Assembly (NCBI RefSeq): GCF_964656455.1
Contig: NC_135726.1
Coordinates: forward strand, 28,221,168 to 28,285,167
Direction: 5' to 3'
Source of the DNA: Halichoerus grypus
Taxonomy: Eukaryota > Chordata > Mammalia > Carnivora > Phocidae
Length of the DNA: 64,000 nt
Positions within the stretch are counted from its first letter, which is position 1. Every line of letters begins with the position of its first letter. Positions 44,212-53,953 of the stretch are shown in pieces. A model generated the notes under the pieces. That model was not told the DNA's origin, made no database searches, and worked only from the letters and a program-made list of their open reading frames with translations. A program made the translations under genes and the position numbers.

Positions 44212-44739
44212 GCCGAAGAAGTTGCCCCATTCTTCTCGCTGTATCCGTGCAATCAATGCCCACTGTATTGCAGACAATGAGTAAGTCAGAGATAAATGGC
44301 AGTTTCAATATAGAAAAGACCTCCTTTTCCTATCCGGGCCTGCTACCTGGTCCCCTGTTCTCCCCAAACCACCATCAGAGAAGGGTTAGATGCAAATAGA
44401 ATTTCAAAGCAGAAAGGACTCCACCAAGGAGCATGAGGGCCCAGTCTTCCTTCCAGGAGACCTCAGGGCCCTGGCACGGGCCTTGCACGTAGGAGGTGCT
44501 CAGAGATGCTCACCGAATGAGTGAGTCCGTGTTGGCGATTTCAGGCAGGGGAGTAGGACAACGGTCTTCAGATCCCTTCATCCCACTCAGACGCAGACAG
44601 ACACACTTAGACACATTCACACCACACAAGGAGGGCCGAGAACCTGCTTGGAGGTTTAAGGGATGCTGGCATCCATCAGTCTGGGGACAGGAGCCCTCTG
44701 CTCTGTGTTTTTCTCTCCTCCTCCTTCTCTTGGCCTTTC

Positions 44740-45130
44740 TCCTCGCCCTGGAGCCGAGGAGGTAACTAATATTGTTTCCTGGCCTAAATAGATAATTGCC
44801 CTTCTAGCTGGGTAAAAGATATCTCGCAGAGCAGAGTGAAATATCATTAATAAAGGAGACTGATTTACTCAGGAATTCCTCCAGAAGTGAGATTAATAAG
44901 CCATCCCCTGGTGTTAGATATAATCTTCCTCCCTCTCCTCACCGCATGATTTATTTTTGCAACAACTGCACTATTCTGTCATTAATCATTACAGGGGGCC
45001 AACAGTTTATCTAGGCTAATGGGCCTAATACACAAACACAACAACTTTTTCCTCCCATGTGACAAGGGAGAAATTCAGGGGGAAAAATTAATCAACTGTG
45101 GGTTTCTTTTTAAGGAAATCAGCCACCACT
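44740..45130. promoter_or_regulatory. Homeodomain-motif-rich repeat-free block
   Basis: About 390 bases without recognisable repeats hold at least four TTAAT-type homeodomain motifs: ATCATTAATAAAGG, GAGATTAATAAGCC, GTCATTAATCATTACAGG (ATTAATCATTA at 44981-44991) and AAAATTAATCAACTG. They are accompanied by GATAATTGCCC and AGATATAATC. This is the densest such cluster in the window. Candidate enhancer, not proven. Confidence 0.4.
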
Positions 45131-45660
45131 TTGCCCGGGAATCAGAGCATATACACCCTGCGGTGGAAATGAATAGGAGCTCTGATTAAAGACGTGCATA
45201 TAGGGGGATATATATAGATACCCATACACGTAGGTGTGGAGGGAGACTGTGCATATATAAATGTAATGGGGCAAGACCGTGTGTGTGTGCATACGTATCA
45301 TATGATTTTGTGTGTACATCAACATACATAAGCTATGTCTGCGTGTGACGAACACATTTGCAGAGTATCAGTTTGTGGATATATGGGATGGGATGAAGTG
45401 CTAGACTTTACACGTAGCAGGAACCCGGGCATGTGGGAACGCGCATGGCATGTGACTGTGGGGTAAACACACATGCGTACGTGGGATGTTGTGTCAATAT
45501 ACGACGGATGGGTTTTAGCATGTGAGCATGTATATCCCCGCTAATGAGTGTCTGCTCAATAAATGTTTACTATACTAAACTGAAAGATGAACCTTGTTCA
45601 GTCTGAAAAAAAAAAATCATTAGGAAACTTTTAACTTGCCCATTTCTGCTCCCCTGGATT
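45131..45660. other. AT/GT-rich low-complexity DNA
   Basis: ATATAGGGGGATATATATAG and TGTGTGTGTGCATACGTATC-type text forms a degenerate alternating stretch to about 45540, weaker than the one at 25 kb. TGCTCAATAAATGTTTACTA near 45552 may be an L2 end. Confidence 0.5.
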
Positions 45661-45665
45661 TACTA

Positions 45666-45692
45666 TTCATTCATTCATTCATTCATTCATTT
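45666..45692 (+). repeat. (ATTC)n microsatellite
   Basis: Six uninterrupted TTCA units. Confidence 0.95.
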
Positions 45693-45699
45693 ACTGTCT

Positions 45700-46540
45700 T
45701 GGGGTGGGCCCCCTAGAAGCAGAACTAAAGAGTGGTTCCCAGCCAGTGATTTATAGGGTGGGGGAGAGGTCGACGTGCCCGGCATTTCGGCAGAGGGTGA
45801 CCTCCAAAGCAAGCCGAAGCTGTGTGCGCTCCTAAAGCTGCCCAGCACGGGGGATCGGGGAGTGCCACCTGAGTGTCTCACGTGCCTACCAGGTCAAGGG
45901 TGGAGCTGGGCTGCAAAAGTTCTTGATGACCATGAGCTAGAATTTCTTAGACTCTGTTTTGGGTGAGGGGACGGGGTACCAATGGGCTTCAGGAGCTCCA
46001 AGATCAGAGCTGCACTTTGGGCCCACGGCCCCGGGGACACTCCGAAGCTGGGTCGGAGGAAACAGCTGTGACGGTCCAGGGGAGACGTGGGGTATGCATG
46101 AAGGCAGAGTACGGTCGGTGAGGAGGGCAGTATGCTTTGCTCAACACCCTGGTCCTCCAGGGGCCTAACGGGCCGCTGTGCCCAGGGCAGGGGTGGGGGG
46201 GGAGGGGGCCGAGCGCTCGGGCACAGAGCCCACGGCCAGCCCTGCCGTCCCTGCCCCCAGCACGCAGGCATCTCTGGCTTCCATCAAAGGCAGCATTCAA
46301 CCAGATGGGGTCCTGTCCCGTGACCACAGAAATGCCTGATCCCAGTGGGAAGGTGAGAGGCTGGCTGCGTGCGTATTTATAAACCAACCTCCCTGTCCTC
46401 GTGGTGGGCAGCGAGGCAGGGCCCGTGTGGGCAGGCGGCCCCGAGCCTCAGCGCCAACAGAGCTGACGCTTGTCTGGGCCTGTGGAGGGCCGCCCACCTG
46501 GGCCCCAGCTCGGGCAGGAGCTTGGGTTGCGTCCTCGCCC
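45700..46540. other. GC-rich unique DNA, no gene seen
   Basis: GC-rich sequence with a G-run at 46193-46207. The first 200 bases (CCCCCTAGAAGCAGAACTAA, AGTGATTTATAGGGTGGGG) recall an old repeat I cannot name. No exon supported. Confidence 0.45.
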
Positions 46541-46820
46541 CCTCCCGGAGGAGTCGGCTGGTTACGGAGGTATTTCTGATGTTGTCTCATGAAACCCGAG
46601 TGCTGAATCCTGAATGATGGCCACACTCAGGCTGCTCCACTTGGTGACTCGAAGGAATGTGAAATGGGGCGATGCTGGCCGCCCCTGCCAATTGTAGCTC
46701 AGAGAATGTGGTATTTGTAGATGGAATTAGAGGCAGCTTTTATGTTAACAAACTGAAAGGAGCAGGATTTGGTTTTGCAAAGTAAACTCCTCTCGGTCTG
46801 AGCTGCCCGGTGGTGGCCCC
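46540..46820. promoter_or_regulatory. Repeat-free motif block, candidate enhancer
   Basis: CCTGCCAATTGTAGCTCAGA, GATGGAATTAGAGGCAGC, TTATGTTAACAAACTGAAAG and TTTTGCAAAGTAAACTCC are intact AT motifs in a repeat-free setting, including an HNF1-like GTTAAC. Function inferred. Confidence 0.25.
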
Positions 46821-46939
46821 AGGCTGCAGACAGCCTGAGGTGACTCACTCAGGCAGGGACACCCAGTTCACGGGCTCTCAAATCCGTGTCCCATATACCA
46901 CGACCACACGCGTGTGCATCCGAAAATAGGCAGATCTGT

Positions 46940-47165
46940 CCTGGGGGTGAAGAGCTCAGAGCCTGGCCGGGTTCAGATCCTAGCTCCGCCACCTGATGAG
47001 TGAGCTGAATGACCTTGGGCAGGTGACTCAGCCTGACCTGTAAAATGGGCTACTAACAGTACTTAACCCATGGTACTTAACTTTCACAGTACTTAACTAA
47101 GCGGGGATGAGTGTGCAAATGCTTAGAAGGGTACCTGGCTTCTATAAGTTAATATCTTTTGAGTC
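46940..47165 (+). repeat. MIR SINE
   Basis: GGGTTCAGATCCTAGCTCCG, AATGACCTTGGGCAGGTGAC and CTGTAAAATGGGCTACTAAC in MIR order. A tandem-like GTACTTAAC motif occurs three times at about 47060-47100. Confidence 0.85.
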
Positions 47166-47464
47166 TAAGCGGGACATTCCCTCATCTCCATTTCTGGGGG
47201 ATCTTGGTGAGTGCCCCCCAGTGCCTGGGCCATCTTACCTGTAAAAGGGCTCCTCCCCGGGCTGTGGCAGTTGCTGAGTGTTCGAGAGAAGGGGCTTCTA
47301 TGCTCTCAGTATTTTCTTTCAGCATCCTTCTCTGTCTCTGGCTCAAGGCAGGGAAGGTCCCATGACTCCCCAGACCCGGTCAGCTCATGTCACACTGAGC
47401 TCCTCATCAGGCCGAAGACCTCCAGATACCGGAATGCACTCAAAACCCAGCTTCGACCCAGGTA

Positions 47465-47620
47465 ATCCGAACACCAGTGAGGGCTCACCGAGTGCTGCGT
47501 GCCAAATTCTTTGCACAAAGCCTTTCCCTTCCATTCTCCCCATAGGTTCCATTTTACCTCCGTGTCAGGGAGGAGGAAACCAAGCTCGAGGGTCCAGGTG
47601 AACCTTCCCAGTTCGGTGGA
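47465..47620 (-). repeat. MIR fragment
   Basis: CACCGAGTGCTGCGTGCCAA, CCCATAGGTTCCATTTTACC and GGGAGGAGGAAACCAAGC are the reversed MIR. Confidence 0.65.
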
Positions 47621-47879
47621 TTTGGAAGCCCCGTTGTGTTAACGCTCAGCAGCGCCACCTATAGGCTTGGCATTACTGGGGGTGGGGGGCGGCATTGGCT
47701 CCCTCCATCGCGCAGCGAGCGGTGATGGACTTCCAGTTCTGGGTGACGTCACCAGGAGACGCCTACACGCAAAGACACAGGGACTCCCTATGCATTCTGG
47801 GAGCCAGCATGTCTTCACACCTTCCTGACGTTCCCTAATGTTTCTTTTCCACAGAGAGCCATGTCCCCCTGTCCCCCCT

Positions 47880-48170
47880 TTGAACTTGGACCTGGAACAG
47901 TCACAGTAGCTAGCTGGAATTGGTAAAACGGCCTTCTATTCTCACGGTGCTCATTTTTATCATTATCTGCTATTTATGCCAAATGACATCAGTTTTTCCA
48001 TTTCTGGTAGCAATCAGAGGTTTCTTTTTAAAGTAAATTTAAGTTCAAAAGTGAGTTGATTTTAATGGTGAAATATTGTAACAAGGAATGGTTAAAGTCG
48101 TCTGTGGATGTGGGGAAAACCTGTGTGGAGGAGGTCCTCCAAAGACTTAAATATGGAAATGGCTGTATTT
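47880..48170. other. Repeat-free AT-rich block
   Basis: TTTATCATTATCTGCTATTT, TATGCCAAATGACATCAG, GAGTTGATTTTAATGGTG: unique DNA with AT motifs. Possible conserved element, weaker case than the others. Confidence 0.25.
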
Positions 48171-48529
48171 TGCTTTACTGCTCCTCCAGCCCTGGGCGAC
48201 CTGCCCCTCCGGCCCGCTCTGTGGGAGTCTGAGCACTGGGGCAGCCCCAGATGGACTCCACCGGGATCCTCAGCCGGGGCTCCTTCCCTGCACCCCTGCT
48301 GACTGGAGTCACTATCCCAACAGCCGGCCAAGCCTCCAGCCCTGAGCTGGAGTTCTAGAAATTCAACAGGAGATCGAGCTGGAAGGGAGGACTGTTTCAG
48401 GGGCCCAAATGGGGACTGGTGCTTTAGTACCTTCCAGAAGTGAGATACCAAATGTAAGAAGAAAGAGAAAGGGAGTCATGGCAGGGTGTGGGGTGGGGGT
48501 AGGGCAGGGCCGGGGAATGGGGGTTTGTC

Positions 48530-48560
48530 CTATACACACATACACACACACACACACACG
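48530..48560 (+). repeat. (CA)n microsatellite
   Basis: ACACACATACACACACACAC array, about 15 units with one interruption. Confidence 0.9.
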
Positions 48561-48849
48561 CCTGTGCAAACATTTGCACACTCCTCTGACGGCTTCCTCC
48601 CTTCAAGAGCCAGGAGACCCAGATTCTGGCAGAGGCCAGTGTGTGAGGAGACGGCCCTTCTGGAGGCCTGCTTGCCTCTGGCCCGAGGCTCTCTTCCCAC
48701 CTCCCAAAATGGAAGTCCGAAGTCGCAGCACACAGTGTCGGACAGAAAAGGTATTTGCTCTGTGCTGGCCTAATTACAGGGGCCAGCCCAGCCTCTCCCC
48801 TCTCCCCTCTCCCCTGCCTGTCTACTTTCCCGTGTACCGGGACATCTCT

Positions 48850-49265
48850 GGCCAAGCCGTTTCCCGGACCCGGTGTCCATTAGGCCTCAATTACCTGGCA
48901 GGGCCGTGGCCTTTGAAGTGGCTCCAGAGGCCGTTGGGAGGCTCTTTTTCTCTCACCTGTCACCACTTATTTTCCTGGGCTCCTGGCCTGTGGCCCGGCA
49001 TTTTTAACGAATGGGGATTAAATAATGCCGCGGTCACTCGGGGGCCCACTCTGGGCCCCCCCGGGTCGGCAGTGGATCCATTAAGGCCTCAGCCTGAGCG
49101 GGCAGGCGCCCCTTGTGGAAGGGGTAAGGAGAGGCCGCCGGGCAGCACAGTCTGGATTTTTTTATTGCCTCCTCATTATAGCTATTATCCACAAACACAA
49201 CCGCTAATGAGAGGGCTGAGGAATTTGGGAGAGGAAAGGTTTCATTTGGGCTAGAGAAGGAAGCC
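48850..49265. promoter_or_regulatory. Repeat-free motif-rich block, candidate enhancer
   Basis: CTCAATTACCTGGCAGGG, GGCATTTTTAACGAATGGGG, ATTAAATAATGCCG, then TTATTGCCTCCTCATTATAG and TTATCCACAAACACAACCGC (RUNX-like cores on both strands) and CTAATGAGAGG. No repeat between the flanking unique DNA and the SINE at 49.5 kb. Function inferred only. Confidence 0.35.
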
Positions 49266-49536
49266 ATCGTCTGGCCTGAAATAGCAAATGCCATGTCGGA
49301 GGCCGCCTCTTCCCCAACACCCCCATCCCCGGCTGCGAGCGGGGAACTGCAGGCAGAAGGGGGCGGGAGAGAGACCTGGGACCTGGGCTCTGGAGGCCCG
49401 GAGGAGAAGGGGAGGCTCACAGCCCCCCTGGGGGCAGCAGTAAGACAACAGCCCTCCACCAGGAATGGCCTCCCGAGGCACTCACCTGAGGTGCAAAATC
49501 CAAGGGTGTGCCAAAATCAATCAAGATAAATATTTT

Positions 49537-49724
49537 TTTAAAGGCTTATTTATTTATTTGAGAGAGAGGGCGGAGGGGCAGCGGGAGAGGGAGAAAGAGC
49601 CTCTCAAGCAGACGCCCCGCTGAGCACGGAGCCCGACGCGGGGCTGGATCTCACGACCCTGAGATCATGACCTGAGCTGAGATCGCAAGTTGGATGCTCA
49701 ACGGACTGAGCCACCCAGGTGCCC
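49537..49724 (-). repeat. Carnivore SINEC with exact target duplication
   Basis: AAAGGCTTATTTATTTATTT, then the purine-rich complement of the CT tract, GAGCACGGAGCCCGACGCGG, CCTGAGATCATGACCTGAGC and CTGAGCCACCCAGGTGCC. The 14-base AAGATAAATATTTT (15 if the shared C is counted) flanks it at 49523-49536 and 49726-49739. Confidence 0.96.
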
Positions 49725-49775
49725 CAAGATAAATATTTTCATGCACTATTCTTTTTACCAAAATGAAATAAAAAA

Positions 49776-49975
49776 GGGGGGGTCACCTGGGTGGCTCAGT
49801 CGGTTAAGCATCTGCCTTCGGCTCAGATCATGATCTCAGGGTCCTCGGATTGAGCCCCGCATCGGGCTCCCTGCTCCGCGGGAAGCCTGCTTCTCCCTCT
49901 CCCTCTGCTGCTCCCCCTGCTTGTGCTCTTTCTCTGTCAAATAAATATAATCTTTAAAACCAAAACAAAACAAAA
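49776..49975 (+). repeat. Carnivore SINEC
   Basis: GGTCACCTGGGTGGCTCAGT, GCATCTGCCTTCGGCTCAG, CGGGCTCCCTGCTCCGCGGG, CCCTCTGCTGCTCCCCCTGC and AAATAAATATAATCTTT, then an AAAACCAAAACAAAAC tail. It lies 37 bases from the previous element in the opposite orientation. Its tail runs into a 34-base segment that is the inverted copy of sequence at 50123-50156. Confidence 0.95.
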
Positions 49976-49986
49976 TTAAGTAAAAA

Positions 49987-50156
49987 AAAATCCCTGATGA
50001 AGAGAATATCAACATTTTAAATAAAGGGCCAGGATTAGGGTGAGGAAAGCGAGTCCAAATCATGGATCAGATCCTGCCTTTAAAATGATGATATTCTGGG
50101 GACACCTGGGTGGCTCAGTCTGTTAAAATGTTGATATTCTCTTCATCAGGGATTTT
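49987..50156. repeat. 34-base perfect inverted repeat, 102-base spacer
   Basis: Bases 49987-50020 and 50123-50156 are exact reverse complements, starting with AAAATCCCTGATGAAGAG on the left. The right arm begins exactly at the first base of a SINE target duplication. The arms can form a hairpin. Confidence 0.95.
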
Positions 50157-50292
50157 CTTTCTTTCTTTCTCTCTTTTTTAACTTAATATTGGCTTTTAAA
50201 AATATTACGTTAAATATTATCTTCATTACGGGGTCTTCTTCAATTTTGCACTCAAGGCAAACGCCTTACTTGCCTCACCCTAGTCCCAACGC
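50026..50292. mobile_element. Short DNA transposon with terminal inverted repeats
   Basis: The left end reads GGGCCAGGATTAGGGTGAGG and the right end CCTCACCCTAGTCCCAACGC. In opposite orientation GGATTAGGGTGAGG matches GGACTAGGGTGAGG at 13 of 14 positions, so they are terminal inverted repeats. The interior is non-coding and now hosts a SINE remnant. The family name is not known to me; the termini recall a low-copy mammalian hAT-like repeat. No clear target duplication. Confidence 0.6.
50098..50122 (+). repeat. 25-base SINE head flanked by a target duplication
   Basis: Only the 5' head GGGGACACCTGGGTGGCTCA plus five bases survives. It is flanked by an 18-base direct repeat with one mismatch (50080-50097 and 50123-50140, ending GATATTCT). 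A full SINE was probably inserted and then lost by a deletion using the shared TTA(A) at the junction. Confidence 0.85.
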
Positions 50293-50669
50293 TGCCAAAT
50301 CAAGTCTGGAGAATGAAAGCCGCTGACCTCTGCTCTTGCCTCTGTCTCCCCAGCCCTTTGTGCTCCGCCAGACAGAATTTCTTTGGTTCCCCGTCTCTGA
50401 GCCTCTCTACAGACTCTTCCCTGTCCCTCAAACTCTCCCAGCCCCCTCCCTGTAATGATGGCGACAGTGGATTTTCATAGCCATATTCAACGAGGCAAGC
50501 CCTGTGTTGCAGACTCAACACGCTGCAGCTGTTCAGGATGCTCAGCAACGGCAGCCCTGCTTTACAGATGAGGAAGATGGGAGAGGGGGCGTCACGTGCA
50601 GAGCCAGTGCCCTTAGCCCCTGTCCCCGGTTTTCTTCTGCCTCTTCACTCAGGTCTTTCTGACTCGATG

Positions 50670-50900
50670 TGCGGCCATGTTCAAGACCACGGGCTCTGGG
50701 TTCAGATCATGGCTTTGGCTATCTCCAACTACATGTCACAGTCGGGTTATTGAATCTGGATGCCTCAGCTATAAAATGGGGAAAATAACAGCACCCATTA
50801 ATAGACTTATTGTAAGGTTTTTATAGGTTAATTTATGGAATGTGCCTAGAACAGTGTCTGACACATGAGACTTTCCTGGTATTAGCCCTGAAAATCCCTC
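50670..50900 (+). repeat. MIR SINE
   Basis: GACCACGGGCTCTGGGTTCA, GATCATGGCTTTGGCTATC, ATGCCTCAGCTATAAAATGG and ACAGTGTCTGACACATGAG in MIR order. Confidence 0.8.
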
Positions 50901-51031
50901 ATTCCAGGAAACTCCTCAGTCCCAGGCAATCCAGGGTGGTTGGTCACCGTAATGGGAGATATTCGATAAGTGTTCATTTTTATTATTATTACCGCTTACC
51001 TGGTATTGCTGTGTCCAGGGATCACCCCCCG

Positions 51032-51050
51032 ACACACACACACACACTCA
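51032..51050 (+). repeat. (CA)n, short
   Basis: A nine-unit ACAC run. Confidence 0.85.
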
Positions 51051-51159
51051 GTGTGGGTGAGGAGTCCTTCCCTGGACGCTCCCACAGTGCACTGAATGGC
51101 CCTATTATAACACACACTGTAGGGGATTGTAAGCCTCCTCTTCTCACGTCTGTCTCTCC

Positions 51160-51290
51160 CAGGGTACCATGAGCTCAAGGACGGTAGGACTGGGCCGATC
51201 AGGCCAATATTCTGGCTTGTGGGACCATGCCTACCATGTACGAGGTGACCAAGAAATGTCTGCTAAATGGACGAATGAATGACACACAGA
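51160..51290 (+). repeat. L2 3' end
   Basis: CCATGAGCTCAAGGACGGTA, CATGTACGAGGTGACCAAGA, AATGTCTGCTAAATGGACGA and ATGAATGAC match the L2 terminus. Confidence 0.6.
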
Positions 51291-51599
51291 CATCAAGAAA
51301 GTGCAGGCTCATTAGGCAGATAAAATGAAGCATAAAATGTTAGAAAGTGGAAAAATGTTAAAATCCTAAAAGGAACATAGAAATCCTACAAATCAATCTG
51401 TTTATCGGAAGGGGAGGTGACAACACCAGGAGAGGTGAAATGGCCTGTCCCAACACACAAGGCCAAGCAGTAACAGAGGCAGAGTCTGAAGGATAGCCTA
51501 GAGTGCTTTCTTGCCTTGGAGGGATGGGGTCCAGGCACTTCCCCTGGCAGCCCACCCCCCACTAACAAGAGTAACCCACACCTCTCTATTCTGCCCAGT

Positions 51600-51775
51600 G
51601 AAGTCTGGGGGAAGGGCCACGGACTGGAATCAGGAGTCCTGGGTTTTAGCCTCTCCAGGCAGTTAATTCTCACATTGACCTCAGTTTCCTTATCTATCAA
51701 ATGGCGACACTATCCACCTGCCTGTGTTCCCAGGGCTACCATGAAGCTAAGATATAACCATTGATGTGAGGACTT
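51600..51775 (+). repeat. MIR SINE
   Basis: CACGGACTGGAATCAGGAGT, ACCTCAGTTTCCTTATCTAT and CAAATGGCGACACTATCCAC in MIR order. Confidence 0.8.
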
Positions 51776-52096
51776 TTGGAAAAGTTAACAATGTGTCGGC
51801 AGATGGCAAGAATGGTTAAGAAAGGTTGGAGTGCGGGACTTGGCCCCCAGTGTCTGGAAGTATATAGGACCTGGTATAACTAAATTGATGTCAGGATGCT
51901 GAAGTCAAAGCTGGGAGTGATGAGACCCCAGAAATCATAATAGCCCAGAGTTTTCTTAACTTGGTAAACAACAAAATCTTATTTTTTTAATAAATGAAAT
52001 CAGTGAGAGAAGGTCAACATTAAAAAAAAAAAAGACATAGATGACACAATTTAACAGGTAGTTTTATAAATTTAAATTTACATATTTAACTATTAT

Positions 52097-52299
52097 TATT
52101 TTTTTTTTTTTAAAGATTTTATTTATTTATTTGAGACAGAATGAGGGAGAGAGAGAGCACATGAGAGGGGGGAGGGTCAGAGGGAGAAGCAGACTCCCTG
52201 CCGAGCAGGGAGCCCGATGCGGGACTCGATCCAGGGACTCCAGGATCATGACCTGAGCCGAAGGCAGTTGCTTAACCAACTGAGCCACCCAGGCGCCCC
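52097..52299 (-). repeat. Carnivore SINEC with exact 18-base duplication
   Basis: Poly-T, TTAAAGATTTTATTTATTTA, GAGAAGCAGACTCCCTGCCG, GATGCGGGACTCGATCCAGG and CTGAGCCACCCAGGCGCCCC. The target duplication TACATATTTAACTATTAT is exact at 52079-52096 and 52300-52317. A complete head makes this one of the youngest copies here. Confidence 0.97.
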
Positions 52300-53279
52300 T
52301 ACATATTTAACTATTATGAGATTAATCACTGTCTAAAGTTAGTTTCACCTTCAGCATATCCAAGTTAGGTCCTACCAGGCCGTCTCTGCAGGTAACAAGT
52401 ATAAACTTTGGGCAAATATAAAATCCATTGACTTAAAGGCACTGAAGAGTGAACAAATGCAGGCAGATCCTGGAGAGTCAAACCTTAAGAAAAGAGAACA
52501 GTGTAAAGGGACTTACTCACTGCGTCAGGCAGCAGGCTGAAGTCAGCATCACGTGGCACAGCAAAAACTTTGATGGGAACCCACAGTCTCTGTGGCCTGA
52601 AGACCAGAGAATGGTGTTGGAGACAACCGTAGTCACCAGAAAGCAAAAGAAGGGCCTCAGAAAGGGACAAACAGAGGAGAGAGCCCCCAAACTCTGTATA
52701 TGAACTGCCTAAATCTTGGATAGCCCCATGATCCACGTAGGCTTGGGGCAGAATCCAGCTCACCGGTAAAGAAACGAGCTGAGGCCCGATTGCTACCCTA
52801 AAAGACAGAATTTGTAGTTTAAGTCTAGCCCAGGTAACTGCTTGTTAAAACAAATAAAAATCAATGCTCTTCAGAGGAATATAACAGTCCAGAGTTGCCT
52901 CCGTTTAACTTTCACAACATCCTGAGTACAGTCTGAAATTAGCCCATGTAAAAGAGAGCCGGAAAATTGTGACCCACTTTGAGAGAAAAGATAATCAATG
53001 GGGACCAATGCAGAAATGACTCAGCTGCTAGATTTAACAGGCACAAATTTCAAAGCAGCTATGGTAACTACGCTCATGGACCAAAAGGAAAATATGCTCA
53101 CAATGAATGAAGTCTGAGCAGCGAAACAAAACTATTTTTAAAAACAAATAGAAATTCTAGGACTGAACAGTATAATACCAGAAATAAAAATGAACTTATT
53201 AGACTTAGCAGAAGATTTTCTCAGAAGAACAGATAGATCAAAGATTGAAAAAAATTAAAAATTAGAATCAGACCCATAA

Positions 53280-53541
53280 ATACAGAGAACAGGAAGGTGG
53301 GGGGATGTGGGCAAAAAGGGTGAAGGGGAGTTGGAGAGACACAGGCTATAATAAGTCACAGAAATAAAAGGCACAGTATAAGGAGTATGTAGTCAATGAT
53401 ATTGTAATAATTACATGGTAATAGATGGTAGCTACACTTGTGGTAAAGGCACAGCATAATATATAAACTTGTTGAATCACTATGTTATACACCTGAAAGT
53501 AATGTACCATTGTGTGTCAAATATACTCAAATAAAATTTTT
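53280..53541 (+). mobile_element. L1MA-type LINE 3' end inserted in older L1
   Basis: ATGGTAATAGATGGTAGCTA, GAATCACTATGTTATACACC, TGAAAGTAATGTACCATTGT and GTCAAATATACTCAAATAAA are the L1MA 3' UTR end. It is about 260 bases, heavily 5' truncated, and non-coding. Confidence 0.75.
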
Positions 53542-53953
53542 TTAAGATTTATTTATTTGTGGGACGCCTGGGTGGCTCAGTCAGTTAAGCGTCTGCCTTC
53601 GGCTCAGGTCGTGATCCCAGGGTCCTGGGATCGAGTCCCACATCGGGCTCCCTGCTCCGCGGGGAGCCTGCTTCTCCCTCTGCCTCTGTCTCTCTCTCTC
53701 TCTGTCTCTCATGAATAAATAAATAAAATCTTAAAAAAAAAAAAAAGATTTATTTATTTGTTTATTTATTTGAGAGAGAGAGAAAGAGAGAGAGCACGGG
53801 GTGGGGAGGGACAGAGGGAGAGAGAGAATCCCAAGCAGATTCCCCGCTGAGTGCGGAGCCTGACGTGGGGCTCGATCCCATGACCCTGAGATCATGACCT
53901 GAGCCAAAATCAAGAGTCAGACGCTTAACTGACTGCACCACCCAGGTGTTCCC
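53542..53953 (-). repeat. Carnivore SINEC split by another SINE
   Basis: The minus-oriented tail (53542-53560) is followed, after a plus-strand SINE, by GTTTATTTATTTGAGAGAG, GCAGATTCCCCGCTGAGTGC, CATGACCCTGAGATCATGAC and CTGCACCACCCAGGTGTT. The flanks CTCAAATAAAATTTTTTT and CTCAAATAAATTTTTT are its target duplication, now differing by an indel. It sits at the 3' end of the L1MA fragment. Confidence 0.93.
53561..53744 (+). repeat. Young carnivore SINEC inside a SINEC
   Basis: GGGACGCCTGGGTGGCTCAG, GCGTCTGCCTTCGGCTCAGG, ATCGAGTCCCACATCGGGCT, CTGCTCCGCGGGGAGCCTGC, a TCTC array and AATAAATAAATAAAATCTT plus an uninterrupted A tail. The target duplication AAGATTTATTTATTTGT is exact at 53544-53560 and 53745-53761. 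A near-consensus body and pure tail suggest the most recent insertion in the window. Confidence 0.97.

Noticed and set aside
48409..49254. A 281-codon plus-strand open frame
   Set aside because: It crosses a CA microsatellite and a likely regulatory block, lacks protein-like patterns, and competes with overlapping frames on both strands.
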